From Candidatus Methanoperedentaceae archaeon (GTDB lineage Archaea; Halobacteriota; Methanosarcinia; Methanosarcinales; Methanoperedenaceae), in contig PQAS01000028.1 of assembly GCA_003104905.1 (NCBI GenBank), positions 1-64,000 on the forward strand: a stretch of DNA of 64,000 bases. Reading direction: 5' to 3'. A program made the position numbers and the translations under genes. The notes beneath the pieces are model-generated. The model worked only from the letters and a program-made list of their open reading frames with translations, was not told where the DNA came from and searched no databases. The first letter of the stretch is position 1, and every line of letters begins with the position of its first letter. Of the stretch, positions 1 through 8,983 are shown one piece after another.

Positions 1-134
1 ACTGGTGCATGATAAGGTTTACTGTTTTATTCCAACAAGAAATTAACAATTATCCCTCAAGAACCACTTTTTCTTCTATGATGATGTTCAACACCCAAAC
101 ATTTATCAGGTTTGTTACCAAATCTAATTTGTTC

Positions 135-704
135 ATGTCGGAATTTTATAATATCCTTACAAAAGTACTGGCAAATAAGCAGATGTCCATAAGCAGTATA
201 GCAAGAGAATTGAAAAAGAAAGGATATGACCAGCACAGGTTGATACTTACAGGATATCTTCGGGCTTTGCATGAAATGGGCCACCTGGAAGAGATTGACA
301 TACCTCCTTCAAAAGTATATACTTTAAAATCCGGGATGAAACGCGATGTTTATAGTATCGTGAAAGAGCATTTGAAAGACATTGACATTTCTGAAAGGTT
401 AGAGATAGCAGTATTTATCCTTAACTCTCTTTTCCATCGCCCATGCTTCAAATTCGAACTTGAATTATTGGGGATTGAAGCACGCAAGACGGAAACAGTA
501 AGGGAGTCAAAGGATGCTCGCCTCAAGGAGCACAGGATGGCTGTGACACGCATTAAAATACCCATCGAAGATCCGGCATTTGAGTTGAACGGGGACTCAA
601 GCGATATTCAACTTCGGGGAACTAAAGTCTTGATTGATATAATTAATGATCTGATTGACCTTGATGGGCTGAAGGCAAAATACCAGCAGACAAGACTTGC
701 GTGA
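135..704 (+). CDS. Winged-helix DNA-binding protein, unknown target
   Basis: The first third of the product (from LTKVLANKQMS to KVYTLKSG) reads as a winged helix-turn-helix: three short helices followed by a hydrophobic hairpin ending in YTL. The rest is helical with no motif I recognise. The frame is open upstream to base 9, but the ATG at 135 (MSEFYN) starts just before the wing-helix domain and removes a low-complexity Ser/Met/Phe stretch; I prefer it. It lies alone on the plus strand before the sensory genes, so a regulatory role for them is possible but not shown. Confidence 0.6.
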   Translation: MSEFYNILTKVLANKQMSISSIARELKKKGYDQHRLILTGYLRALHEMGHLEEIDIPPSKVYTLKSGMKRDVYSIVKEHLKDIDISERLEIAVFILNSLFHRPCFKFELELLGIEARKTETVRESKDARLKEHRMAVTRIKIPIEDPAFELNGDSSDIQLRGTKVLIDIINDLIDLDGLKAKYQQTRLA

Positions 705-728
705 ACTACCCTGAAACACAATAAAAAA

Positions 729-756
729 AAATTATATATGAAAACCTATTTAAACG
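729..756 (+). promoter_or_regulatory. Candidate archaeal promoter for the sensory operon
   Basis: An A/T-rich TATA-like segment (ttatatatg, with a second candidate at ctatttaaac) lies 70-95 bases before the kinase start. A purine-rich site aggggaga at 807-813 is correctly spaced before the ATG at 823. This implies a leadered transcript, unlike many neighbours. Confidence 0.4.
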
Positions 757-822
757 CATTAACCCTTATTATGATAATTATAGTTATGATAAACTGCCCT
801 TGTAAAAGGGGAGATAAAACGG

Positions 823-2235
823 ATGAAAAAACTACTTCGCGTATTAATTGTTGAGGATTCCAAATTTGACGCCAGTGTATTGACTGGAGAACTTGAGAAT
901 GGCGGTTACAGGCTGGAACCTGAACTGGTGGATAATCCTGAAGATATGCGAACAGCACTCCAAAAAAATCCTTGGGATATCGTTATCTCCGATTATGTTA
1001 TGCCGAATTTTTCAGGTCTGGATGCGATAAGGATCTTGCAGGAAAGCGGTCTTGACATACCCATAATAATCGTATCCGGAAAGATCGGGGAAGATACTGC
1101 CGTGGAATCTATGAAGGCTGGAGCCCATGACTATATTATAAAAGGAAAACTGGCAAGGCTCATACCTGCCATTGAGAGGGAACTTTTCGAAGCGGAAGAG
1201 CGCAGAAAAAGAAAGCGTGTAGAAGCTGAGCTGAAAAGTACAAAAGAAAAACTTGAATCATTTATTAACAACACCCCTGATGCTATCGTAATCACAGATC
1301 TGGAAAACAAAATCCTGCAGATTAATAAGGGTTTTGAAAAAATATACGGCTGGACTGCAGCCGAAGCTATTGGAATTAATTTACCTGTGATACCTGAAAA
1401 TATAATTCCGGAAACCGAAAAACTTCTGGCGGAGGTAAAATCCGGCAAAGTCATTACTGCTCATGAAACTATAAGAAGACGGAAAGATATGACCCTTTTC
1501 GATGTCAGTGTGACAATTTCACCAATAAAGGACGCAAACGGAAAAGTAGTCGCCTTTGCTGGAATTTCAAGGGATATAACTGAAAGAAAGAGAGCGGAAG
1601 AACAAACGATGTGTTCTTTATTAGAGAAGGAAACCCTTCTTCGGGAAATCCATCACAGAGTCAAAAATAATATGCAGGTCATATCCAGTTTGCTAAGACT
1701 TCAATCAAAATATATCAAAGACAAGGAGGATTTTGAGATTTTCAAGGACAGCCAGAACAGAATCTCTTCAATGTCCCTTGTTCATGAAAAACTTTACCAG
1801 TCCGGCAACTTTACTAAAATAGATTTTAATGTATATGTCAATGACCTGGTAAAAAGCCTGTTTCACTCTTATGGGGCTATTTCGAGCAACATTGTACCAA
1901 ATATAAAAGTAGACAACGTTTCACTCGGTATTGATTCAGCCATTCCTTGCGGTTTGATCATCAATGAACTCGTAACAAATTCCTTAAAACATGCATTTCC
2001 TGATGGCAGAAAAGGTGAGATTAAGGTATTCCTGGAGCAAACAGGCGAAAATGAATTTAAATTAGCAGTATGCGATAATGGGGCAGGCATTGCGCAGGGA
2101 ATCGATTTTGACAAGAGCGACACCCTGGGTTTACACCTTGTTAAAATATTAGCTGAAAACCAGCTTCATGGAGAAATAAACCTGATTAGAAATCACGGTT
2201 CTAAATTTATTATTAATTTTAAAGGAGCTAAATAA
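823..2235 (+). CDS. Hybrid sensor: receiver-PAS-histidine kinase (HisKA_2 type)
   Basis: Domain order: receiver about 5-120 with phospho-acceptor Asp57 in VISDYVMP and Lys107; a coiled linker; a PAS domain about 140-260 ending in the typical DITERKRAEE; then a dimerisation/phosphotransfer helix with REIHHRVKNNMQ (His277/278) and an ATPase domain with N-box ELVTNSLKHAF. The histidine region is the HisKA_2/HWE-like type common in methanogens. There are no membrane segments, so it senses something cytoplasmic through PAS. It is soluble, 470 residues, complete, and overlaps the next gene by one base (TAATG), so the two are translated together. The input receiver probably gates the kinase. Confidence 0.9.
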   Translation: MKKLLRVLIVEDSKFDASVLTGELENGGYRLEPELVDNPEDMRTALQKNPWDIVISDYVMPNFSGLDAIRILQESGLDIPIIIVSGKIGEDTAVESMKAGAHDYIIKGKLARLIPAIERELFEAEERRKRKRVEAELKSTKEKLESFINNTPDAIVITDLENKILQINKGFEKIYGWTAAEAIGINLPVIPENIIPETEKLLAEVKSGKVITAHETIRRRKDMTLFDVSVTISPIKDANGKVVAFAGISRDITERKRAEEQTMCSLLEKETLLREIHHRVKNNMQVISSLLRLQSKYIKDKEDFEIFKDSQNRISSMSLVHEKLYQSGNFTKIDFNVYVNDLVKSLFHSYGAISSNIVPNIKVDNVSLGIDSAIPCGLIINELVTNSLKHAFPDGRKGEIKVFLEQTGENEFKLAVCDNGAGIAQGIDFDKSDTLGLHLVKILAENQLHGEINLIRNHGSKFIINFKGAK

Positions 2236-3056
2236 TGCCCAAAAAGCAAATACTGGTCGTTGAAGATGAAAGTATAGTCGCTGAAGACCTGAGACAAAGT
2301 TTGATCGGTTTAGGATATGCAGTTCCGTCTGTTGAATCTTCAGGGGAAAAAGCCATAAAGAAAATTATGGAATCGCGTCCTGACCTGGTGCTTATGGATA
2401 TTGTTTTATATGGTGAAATGGATGGTATTGACGCTGCAAAGGAAATACATGACAGGTTCGATATTCCAGTCGTATATCTTACTTCATATTCCGATGAAAA
2501 AATCCTTGAAAGAGCAAAAATAACCGAACCCTATTGTTACATAATTAAACCCTTCAAGGAGAGGGAACTTCATATCAATATCGAGATAGCCACCTATAAA
2601 CATAAGATGGAAAAAAAATTAAAAGAAAGTAAACAATGGCTGGATTCAACGATCAAAAGCCTCGGAGAAGCAGTTATTTCAACGGATAAAGAAGGTTTAA
2701 TAAAGACCATGAATCCATTTGCAGAGGCGATGACTGGCTGGAAAAGTAATGAAGCAATATCTAAACCGATTTCGACCGTCTTTAATATAATCAGTGAAAA
2801 ACCCAATGTAAATGTGGAAAATCCGGTGACTAAGGCCATCCGTGAAGGAATGTTCTATGGGCTTGCAGAGCAAACGGTATTGGTTGCAAAAGAGGGAATG
2901 AAAGTGCCTGTTGACATTATTGGCTCCGCGATCAAAGATGATCTGGGAAATATCATGGGTACAGTAATGATCTTTGAGGACATTGTTGAGCGTAAACGAA
3001 TGGAAGAGAGACTCAATAATGCAAATAAATTATCGGCCAATAATGGCAAAAAGTGA
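2235..3056 (+). CDS. Response regulator with PAS domain, no output domain
   Basis: Receiver domain about 5-120 with Asp55 (LVLMDIVL) and Lys105 (IIKPFKER), followed by one PAS domain about 133-255 ending in DIVERKRMEE and a short hydrophilic tail. No DNA-binding or kinase domain follows; the reading frame stops after 273 residues. Family members with REC-PAS usually continue into a HisKA_2 kinase, so this may be a shortened kinase that now acts as a phosphate sink or protein-interaction regulator for the kinase encoded just upstream. Translational coupling through the TAATG overlap supports a pair. Confidence 0.85.
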   Translation: MPKKQILVVEDESIVAEDLRQSLIGLGYAVPSVESSGEKAIKKIMESRPDLVLMDIVLYGEMDGIDAAKEIHDRFDIPVVYLTSYSDEKILERAKITEPYCYIIKPFKERELHINIEIATYKHKMEKKLKESKQWLDSTIKSLGEAVISTDKEGLIKTMNPFAEAMTGWKSNEAISKPISTVFNIISEKPNVNVENPVTKAIREGMFYGLAEQTVLVAKEGMKVPVDIIGSAIKDDLGNIMGTVMIFEDIVERKRMEERLNNANKLSANNGKK

Positions 3057-3086
3057 CTGGAGTCAGACTAAAGAACATGATGGTTT

Positions 3087-3650
3087 TCAGTCCTTTGTTA
3101 CCTGTTCGATCCAGTTAATTTTCCCAGGCAAGAATTCTTCAGGTGTTTTACCAAGTTTTAAATCTTCAATTACTGATATAACGGATTTTACGACAGCTAT
3201 AATATTCATATTCGTAGTATTGATCTCAAATACCGATTTATTTCTCTGTGCCGCTTCCACCAGGATCACATCCAGAGCTTCAGCATCAGCATTTTCCTTC
3301 ACTTTTTGAAATGAGTAATTTTTTCTTTTTCCAAGGCGCTTTCGAAGAGCCACAGGATGTGCCCTCAGAACGATGACGGCATCCGCAGGCAATAAATGGC
3401 AAAGATGCCCTTCCATTATTACATCCCCCGACTTCTTTTCAATTTCCTGTTTCATGCGTTCTCTCAGCTTATCAATATCAGCTTCATAAGTATCCCGCAC
3501 TTCGTCTTTTCCTGTGAACAGCTTTTCATCCAGAATAAGTCTATTCACATCAATAATGCTGTATAGCTTCCTGTAATTTGAGTGCTCTCTTAAAACTTCG
3601 CAGACCGATGTTTTTCCCGTACCCGGCGTACCTGTCAGAGCTATCAGCAT
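3087..3650 (-). CDS. AK6/Fap7-type adenylate kinase-like NMP kinase
   Basis: The product begins with a P-loop, [11 protein letters not shown] (residues 6-16), has an NMP-binding region with [11 protein letters not shown], and the lid-side [11 protein letters not shown]. Length (187) fits the archaeal putative adenylate kinase family homologous to eukaryotic AK6/Fap7, which combines nucleoside monophosphate kinase activity with a role in small-subunit ribosome maturation. It is last of a minus-strand operon; its start overlaps the end of hisC by seven bases. The family call is firm; the in vivo role (ribosome or nucleotide balance) is from family knowledge. Confidence 0.85.
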   Translation of the reverse strand: MLIALTGTPGTGKTSVCEVLREHSNYRKLYSIIDVNRLILDEKLFTGKDEVRDTYEADIDKLRERMKQEIEKKSGDVIMEGHLCHLLPADAVIVLRAHPVALRKRLGKRKNYSFQKVKENADAEALDVILVEAAQRNKSVFEINTTNMNIIAVVKSVISVIEDLKLGKTPEEFLPGKINWIEQVTKD

Positions 3651-4738
3651 AATATTTCGCGAAATGCATCGATAACTATTTCATTCTGTTCCTGCAATCC
3701 CACAGATATCCTTATCAGCGACTTACCTGCGCCCCTGAAGGACGTGCAATCCCTGACAATTATTCCTTTTTTCAACAGCAATTCGCTGACCTCTTTAGAA
3801 CTTTTCGGGGATACATCTGCAAGGATAAAATTCGCATGTGAAGAATATACTTTACATAAGGTTTCAAGTCCTTTTAAAAGCTGCAATCGCCCCTGTTTCA
3901 CGGTCTTGATACTCTTTTTCAGATGCTCCTTATCGCTAAGAGCTGCCAATCCCGCAGCAGTTGACAATATATCCACTGAAAATGGTGTCATCACTTTCAT
4001 ATATTCCCCTGCTATCCATTCAGGCATAATTGCATAACCCATGCGCATTCCGGCAAGACCGAAGGCTTTTGAGAAAGTGCGCCCCACAATTAGATTTTCA
4101 TATTCCCGGACAAGTGAGGTGATACTGGTGCTGGCAAATTCAACATAAGCTTCATCTATGAATACTATGGCATTCGCAGATTCCAGGATTTTTCGTGCAT
4201 CTTTTTCAGGGATTGAATTGCCTGAAGGGTTGTTAGGAGAGCAAAGAAATATCATTTTTGTATTTGCATTTACTTTGTCAAGGATATTTTCCGGGGCAAT
4301 ATAATAATCAGAATTACGTTCAACGAACACGGGTTTACCACCATTGGAAAGAGTTGCTATTTCATAATAGGAAAATGTTGGTATCGGAATTATTGATTCT
4401 GCCCCTTTCGACATAAAGAGCCGCATTATGGTATCAAGTATTCCGTCCATACCATTCCCCGATACCACGATATTATCGGCAGGATAACCTGTATATTCTC
4501 CGATGGCTTTTCTTAATTCAATCGCATCAGCCTGTGGATACAGGTGTACTTGTCCTGCTTTTTCTTTTATGGCCGCGACAGACCGGGGTGATGGACCAAG
4601 CGGATTTTCATTTGAACCCAATTTGATTATGGAGTCAGGATCAAGCCCATATTTTCCTGCTATCTCCCCGATGGATTTTCCCGGAACATACTCCTTGATA
4701 TCCTTAACTTCAGGCCGAACCAGTTCTTTAAATCCCAT
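3644..4738 (-). CDS. hisC: Histidinol-phosphate aminotransferase
   Basis: Fold-type I PLP aminotransferase of 364 residues that converts imidazole acetol phosphate and glutamate to histidinol phosphate. Seen: SNENPLGPS near 42-50, NNPSGNSIP (169-177), DEAYVEF (195-201) and the PLP lysine Lys224 in [16 protein letters not shown]. These are typical of HisC rather than of aspartate aminotransferases. The gene overlaps argD upstream by 11 bases and the AK6 gene downstream by seven. Cobalamin-type CobD homologues are close relatives, but the full N-terminal arm and substrate motifs favour HisC. Confidence 0.9.
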   Translation of the reverse strand: MGFKELVRPEVKDIKEYVPGKSIGEIAGKYGLDPDSIIKLGSNENPLGPSPRSVAAIKEKAGQVHLYPQADAIELRKAIGEYTGYPADNIVVSGNGMDGILDTIMRLFMSKGAESIIPIPTFSYYEIATLSNGGKPVFVERNSDYYIAPENILDKVNANTKMIFLCSPNNPSGNSIPEKDARKILESANAIVFIDEAYVEFASTSITSLVREYENLIVGRTFSKAFGLAGMRMGYAIMPEWIAGEYMKVMTPFSVDILSTAAGLAALSDKEHLKKSIKTVKQGRLQLLKGLETLCKVYSSHANFILADVSPKSSKEVSELLLKKGIIVRDCTSFRGAGKSLIRISVGLQEQNEIVIDAFREILC

Positions 4739-5885
4739 TCAGTACCGACACCACCGTATCAAGCTGTTGTTTTGTTATAGTGAGCGGCGGGACAAAACGA
4801 AGCACAGATTCTGACGTACAGTTAAGAAGAACACCTTTTTCACGGGCATCCGCCACGATATCTTCACACTTTATCGAAAGTTCCATGCCCACCATCAGTC
4901 CTTTGCCCCTGATCTCCAGAATGTAATCCTTGTTGAGCTCATGAAGTTTCTGAACAAGATAATTTCCCATATCATGTGATCTTTTTACAAGTTTCTCCTT
5001 CTTGATAACATCGATATTTGCAAGAGCTGCAGCACAGGCCAGGGCGCTGCCGCCAAAAGTGGAGGCATGGTCACCGCGAACGAAATTTGCCGCTACATCC
5101 TCATGGGCAAGCATTGCGCCCATCGGGAAGCCTCCTCCCATCGCTTTTGCCGTTGTCATTATATCAGGGATGATACCGGAATGCTCTCTTGCGAACCATT
5201 TTCCAGTCCTGCCAAATCCTGTCTGCACCTCATCAAGTATTAACAAAACATCCTTATCATCGCATATCTCCCTGACTTCTTTTAGATAATCATCCGATGG
5301 GATTATCACTCCGCCTTCTCCCTGTATGGGTTCAAGTATTAATCCTGCAGTATTCTCAGTGATCGCAGATCGGATGGCTTCGGTATCATTATATGGGACA
5401 AAAACTGCAGGAGCAAGCGGTTCAAAAGGTTTCCTGTATTTTTCTTTATGTGTGACGCTTAAAGCGCCGCGGGTGCGTCCGTGGAATGCATGTTCTGTCG
5501 CAATGAACTCTTTTTTTCCTGAAGCTTTTCTTGCAAGTTTCAAAGCGCCTTCAACAGCTTCAGCTCCGGAATTGCAGTAAAATACGCGGTCCATACCTGA
5601 AATGCCGGCAAGTTCTTCGGCAAGAAGAGCCTGATTCTCGATATAATAAAGGTTAGAAACATGAATTAACTGCTCTGCCTGCCGTTTTATTTCCTCTACT
5701 ATTGCAGGATGGCAGTGTCCCACATTATTTACAGCTATTCCCGCCACACAGTCAATATATTCTTTTCCATCAACATCCGTGACCAGCGCACCCTTTGCGC
5801 TTTTTATAGCAATGGGCTGGCGGGTATACGTCTGAAATATATATTTTTCATATTTCCGGACTATTTCATCATAATTAAGGGCCAT
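4728..5885 (-). CDS. argD: Acetylornithine aminotransferase
   Basis: Class III PLP aminotransferase, 385 residues. Seen: [16 protein letters not shown] (104-119), the metal/PLP Asp in [16 protein letters not shown] (Asp218), PLP lysine Lys247 in [13 protein letters not shown], and [13 protein letters not shown] further on. The length and the EPIQGEGGV motif fit ArgD in arginine synthesis, N-acetylornithine to the semialdehyde and back; a role in lysine synthesis through N-succinyl intermediates cannot be excluded. First gene of the argD-hisC-AK6 operon. Confidence 0.9.
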   Translation of the reverse strand: MALNYDEIVRKYEKYIFQTYTRQPIAIKSAKGALVTDVDGKEYIDCVAGIAVNNVGHCHPAIVEEIKRQAEQLIHVSNLYYIENQALLAEELAGISGMDRVFYCNSGAEAVEGALKLARKASGKKEFIATEHAFHGRTRGALSVTHKEKYRKPFEPLAPAVFVPYNDTEAIRSAITENTAGLILEPIQGEGGVIIPSDDYLKEVREICDDKDVLLILDEVQTGFGRTGKWFAREHSGIIPDIMTTAKAMGGGFPMGAMLAHEDVAANFVRGDHASTFGGSALACAAALANIDVIKKEKLVKRSHDMGNYLVQKLHELNKDYILEIRGKGLMVGMELSIKCEDIVADAREKGVLLNCTSESVLRFVPPLTITKQQLDTVVSVLNGI

Positions 5886-6009
5886 CTATTGGATTCTCCA
5901 GGATTCCCCGATACCATATGGATTCAGGGTCTGTCATGCTTAATGTCTCTTATCTTTAATATTTCTATTGCTTTTACGCTAATTTCCTTAATGATTAAAA
6001 GCAATTATC

Positions 6010-6213
6010 TCAGGGATGGGCAAGAAATCTATTTTTTGTGAACTCACTTAGAACAAGTTCTTTTACAGGGATATCTTCTTCCTTGCATTTTTCTTCTTTC
6101 CATGCTTCTATAGAACGAAAAATAAAGAACATGCCATCCTTTTTCTTTGAAGCACTAAGATTCGGGTCCTCATCGGCTTCTAAAAATGATTTATATCCGT
6201 CTAATAAGGCCAT
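6010..6213 (-). CDS. Small hypothetical protein, 67 aa
   Basis: A charged, Lys/Glu-rich product (KDGMFFIFRSIEAWKEEKC) lies in the gap between argD and aRF1. There is no Shine-Dalgarno site, but an A/T-rich box (around 6235-6245, read on the minus strand) sits about 25 bases before the ATG, which would suit a leaderless transcript. I do not recognise a family. The composition is protein-like and the neighbouring region has no other gene, so I keep it with moderate confidence. Confidence 0.45.
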   Translation of the reverse strand: MALLDGYKSFLEADEDPNLSASKKKDGMFFIFRSIEAWKEEKCKEEDIPVKELVLSEFTKNRFLAHP

Positions 6214-6349
6214 TCTTGCACAGTAATGTATTAATCAAATATGAATCTTTCTCAAATAAATTCTCCAAATCCCATGACTCAACATTTATCTATGATAGCA
6301 GATATTGAAGAGCCACATCTTCCAATTGCAGGGAAGGAGCTTAATCCAA

Positions 6350-7597
6350 ATGGTCGAATCAGACGCACATAAAAAATACGAATTCAAAAGGACACTTGAG
6401 GCACTCCGCGATAAACGCGGCAGGGGTACCGAACTTATCTCGCTATATATCCCGCATGACAAACAGGTTTCGGATATCACAGGCCAGCTCAGAGAAGAAT
6501 TCGGGCAGGCGTCAAATATTAAGTCCAGGGTCACACGGCAGAATGTGCAGGGTGCCATTGAATCGCTTTTGTCAAGACTTAAACTTATTCCAAAGGCGCC
6601 TGAGAACGGCGTAGTCATTTTTTGCGGAGCTGTGGACATAGGCGCGAATAAGACCGATATGCAAACCTACATAATCGAGCCCCCTGAACCCATAGTTTCA
6701 TACAAATATCACTGCGACTCATCTTTCCTTCTCACGCCGCTTGAGGATATGCTGCACGAACAAAAGACCTATGGCCTCCTTGTTCTTGACAGGCGCGAAG
6801 CCACGGTAGGCATATTGAAAGGAAAGCATATCGAAGAGATGGCACATCTTACTTCCAATGTTCCGGGCAAACAGAGAAAAGGCGGTCAGAGTTCACACAG
6901 GTTCCAGCAACTTCGACTCATTGCCATCAATGATTTCTATACCCGTATAGCGGACGCTGCAAGCGATGTCTTCCGGGGGATAAACATGAAAGATTTTGAG
7001 GGTGTATTCATAGGCGGGCCATCCCCCACAAAAGAAGAATTTGAAGCGGGAGAATTCCTTCATCATGAGATCCAGAAAAAGATACTTGGCCTATTCGATG
7101 TGGCAAACACCGATGAATCGGGTTTGACCGAACTATTCGATCAACTGGGCGATGCTTTGCAGAATGTGGAAGTAGTCCAGGAAAAAAAATACATGGAACG
7201 TTTCCTGAAGGAACTTGTGAATGAATTGGGTCTTGCTTCTTATGGTGAGGAGCAGGTGAGGAAGAACCTCCAGATGGGTTCTGTAGAGACGCTTTTGCTC
7301 TCGGATGAACTGCGAAAGGTGCGGCTTACCATAAAATGCGGCAATTGCGATTTTGAAGATAAAAAAACCATGACCAAAAAACTCGGGGATGATGAATATC
7401 AGCCCGGCAATTGCACAAAGTGCGGGTCAAGCCTGAAGGTAGTGGAATCCGTTGATATCGTGGAGGAGCTTTCAAACATCGCCGACCAGATGGGTACGAA
7501 CATTGCTTTCATTTCAAGTGATTTTGAAGAAGGGAACCAGCTCTTAAGCGCATTTGGCGGGATTGCAGCTATTTTAAGGTTCAAGACGGGGATCTAA
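6350..7597 (+). CDS. prf1: Archaeal peptide chain release factor 1
   Basis: Recognises all three stop codons and triggers peptide release. Seen: NIKS (56-59), the YxCxxxF motif YHCDSSF (120-126), and the catalytic GGQ (178-180) in KQRKGGQSSHRF. The C-terminal domain carries a zinc-knuckle pair KCGNC and CTKCG. An upstream TTG at 6305 would extend the frame, but the ATG at 6350 has a strong ribosome site (ggaaggagc) and gives 415 residues, the normal length of archaeal eRF1-type factors. Monocistronic on the plus strand. Confidence 0.97.
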   Translation: MVESDAHKKYEFKRTLEALRDKRGRGTELISLYIPHDKQVSDITGQLREEFGQASNIKSRVTRQNVQGAIESLLSRLKLIPKAPENGVVIFCGAVDIGANKTDMQTYIIEPPEPIVSYKYHCDSSFLLTPLEDMLHEQKTYGLLVLDRREATVGILKGKHIEEMAHLTSNVPGKQRKGGQSSHRFQQLRLIAINDFYTRIADAASDVFRGINMKDFEGVFIGGPSPTKEEFEAGEFLHHEIQKKILGLFDVANTDESGLTELFDQLGDALQNVEVVQEKKYMERFLKELVNELGLASYGEEQVRKNLQMGSVETLLLSDELRKVRLTIKCGNCDFEDKKTMTKKLGDDEYQPGNCTKCGSSLKVVESVDIVEELSNIADQMGTNIAFISSDFEEGNQLLSAFGGIAAILRFKTGI

Positions 7598-7797
7598 TAT
7601 TTTTTCTTATTAACATTGCATTTGATAATCAGATCGATCGACAGGCCGTTAATTGATTCCTCAGCATCTCGAAGAGTTTCCTTAAAATTGGCATCATCAA
7701 GTACCTTCTGGATCTGGCCTTTTATACGTAAATAGCGGACATACTCGTCAACTGTAAGCTGTTTCTCGTTATTTTCCTCAATCGAGATTGAACTCAT
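7594..7797 (-). CDS. Small hypothetical protein, 67 aa
   Basis: The stop overlaps the end of aRF1 by four bases in convergent orientation. The product is acidic then basic, predicted largely helical (TVDEYVRYLRIKGQIQKVLD) and ends in KKKY. Such short proteins are frequent in archaeal genomes; I do not recognise it. Its open frame fits well between aRF1 and ftsZ, but no clear ribosome site is visible. Confidence 0.5.
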   Translation of the reverse strand: MSSISIEENNEKQLTVDEYVRYLRIKGQIQKVLDDANFKETLRDAEESINGLSIDLIIKCNVNKKKY

Positions 7798-7887
7798 CCA
7801 CGTATTAATATGTGAATGTAAGCAAAATAATTTTTGATAAAAAAAATAGAAATCTTGTGATGTGAAAAACTCACATCACTTCAAATT

Positions 7888-8868
7888 TTACTGTCCTTCC
7901 ATGAATGGACTCTTGACGCCTGTCAAGACTGCCATTACACGTACTCTGCCAGTGAGCTGGTCATCGACTTTTGCGCCCCAGATTACTCTCTTTGTATTCG
8001 GGACTTTGTCCATTATCAATTCGCCTGTGACCGCTACCTCTTCAAGTGTCAGGTCTTCGCCACCAACGATGTGGATTAAAACACCATAGGTTGCTGACAT
8101 ATCGGAAATATCAAGTAATGGGACTGCAAGTGCCTGTGAAACTGCCTTTGCTACCCTGTCCTCACCGTCGCCTTCACCAATGCCTATTGCTGAGACTCCG
8201 CCGCGCTCCATTACTGCGCGAAGGTCTGCGTAATCAAGGTTGATCAGGCTTGGTTGTGTGATCGTTTCGGTAATGTTCTTTACAAATGCGCCTATAAGTG
8301 CATTTGCTACTGCAAGGGCCTCTTTCAAAGGAAGGTTTCCTGCAACTTCTCTTAATTTTCCGTTATCAATGACGATCGTTGCGTCGCAACTTGCTGAGAG
8401 CGCTTTGATAGCTTCTCTTGCTTTCTCTCTTCTGAACTGTTCGATCTTGAATGGGATTGTAACGCAAGCAATTGTGAGGCAGCCAAGTTCTCTTGTTAAT
8501 TCACCAACTACAGGTATTGCTCCTGTACCGGTTCCTCCCCCCAATCCTGCTACAAGGAAAACAAGGTTTGTTCCTTCGAGTTCAGCCCTGATTTCGGTCA
8601 TGTTCTCTTTGGTTGCCTGTGCACCCATTTCCGGGTATCCTCCGCAACCGTGTCCCTTACATAAAGTCTCACCAAGCAGAATCAGCTTATCGGCTTTGCT
8701 CATTGTACTCAAGTGATTTACATCGGTATTGGCTGCGATGATCTTTCCGCCCGCCATTCCTTTTTCTGCGATCCATGTCGTGATATTACATCCTGCGCCA
8801 CCAAGCCCGACTACAGCTACTGATGGCTTTGACGCCTTTACAAACTCTGCTAACTTTTCGTTAACCAT
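7888..8868 (-). CDS. ftsZ: FtsZ family cell-division GTPase
   Basis: Tubulin-like GTPase that polymerises into the division ring. Seen: GLGGAGCN near 21-28, the tubulin signature GGGTGTG (110-116), and the catalytic T7 loop with N210, D212 and D215 in NLDYADLRAVM. The product is 326 residues and ends shortly after the core fold (VLTGVKSPFMEGQ), so it lacks the long linker and C-terminal tail that usually bind SepF or FtsA. The variant CKGHGCGGYPEMG replaces the usual G-AGG-P segment. It may be a short paralogue rather than the main division FtsZ. A ribosome site (gagg) and a TATA-like box (atcatataat) precede the start. Confidence 0.9.
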   Translation of the reverse strand: MVNEKLAEFVKASKPSVAVVGLGGAGCNITTWIAEKGMAGGKIIAANTDVNHLSTMSKADKLILLGETLCKGHGCGGYPEMGAQATKENMTEIRAELEGTNLVFLVAGLGGGTGTGAIPVVGELTRELGCLTIACVTIPFKIEQFRREKAREAIKALSASCDATIVIDNGKLREVAGNLPLKEALAVANALIGAFVKNITETITQPSLINLDYADLRAVMERGGVSAIGIGEGDGEDRVAKAVSQALAVPLLDISDMSATYGVLIHIVGGEDLTLEEVAVTGELIMDKVPNTKRVIWGAKVDDQLTGRVRVMAVLTGVKSPFMEGQ

Positions 8869-8983
8869 ATTAAATGCCTCTTTCGAACCACTTTAGGGCC
8901 CTATTATATGATTACACTCTTAAAGTATATAGATTTGATTGATAAAAAGGTGTGTAAAGAGAGAAAAAAGGTGTGAAGTTTCT

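Noticed and set aside
5709-6041. Plus-strand open frame across the start of argD
   Set aside because: It is antisense to argD for most of its length and has no ribosome site or family pattern.
7862-8716. Several plus-strand frames opposite ftsZ
   Set aside because: Rich in Ser, Pro and Ala and antisense to a clear FtsZ gene; shadows of its codon bias.
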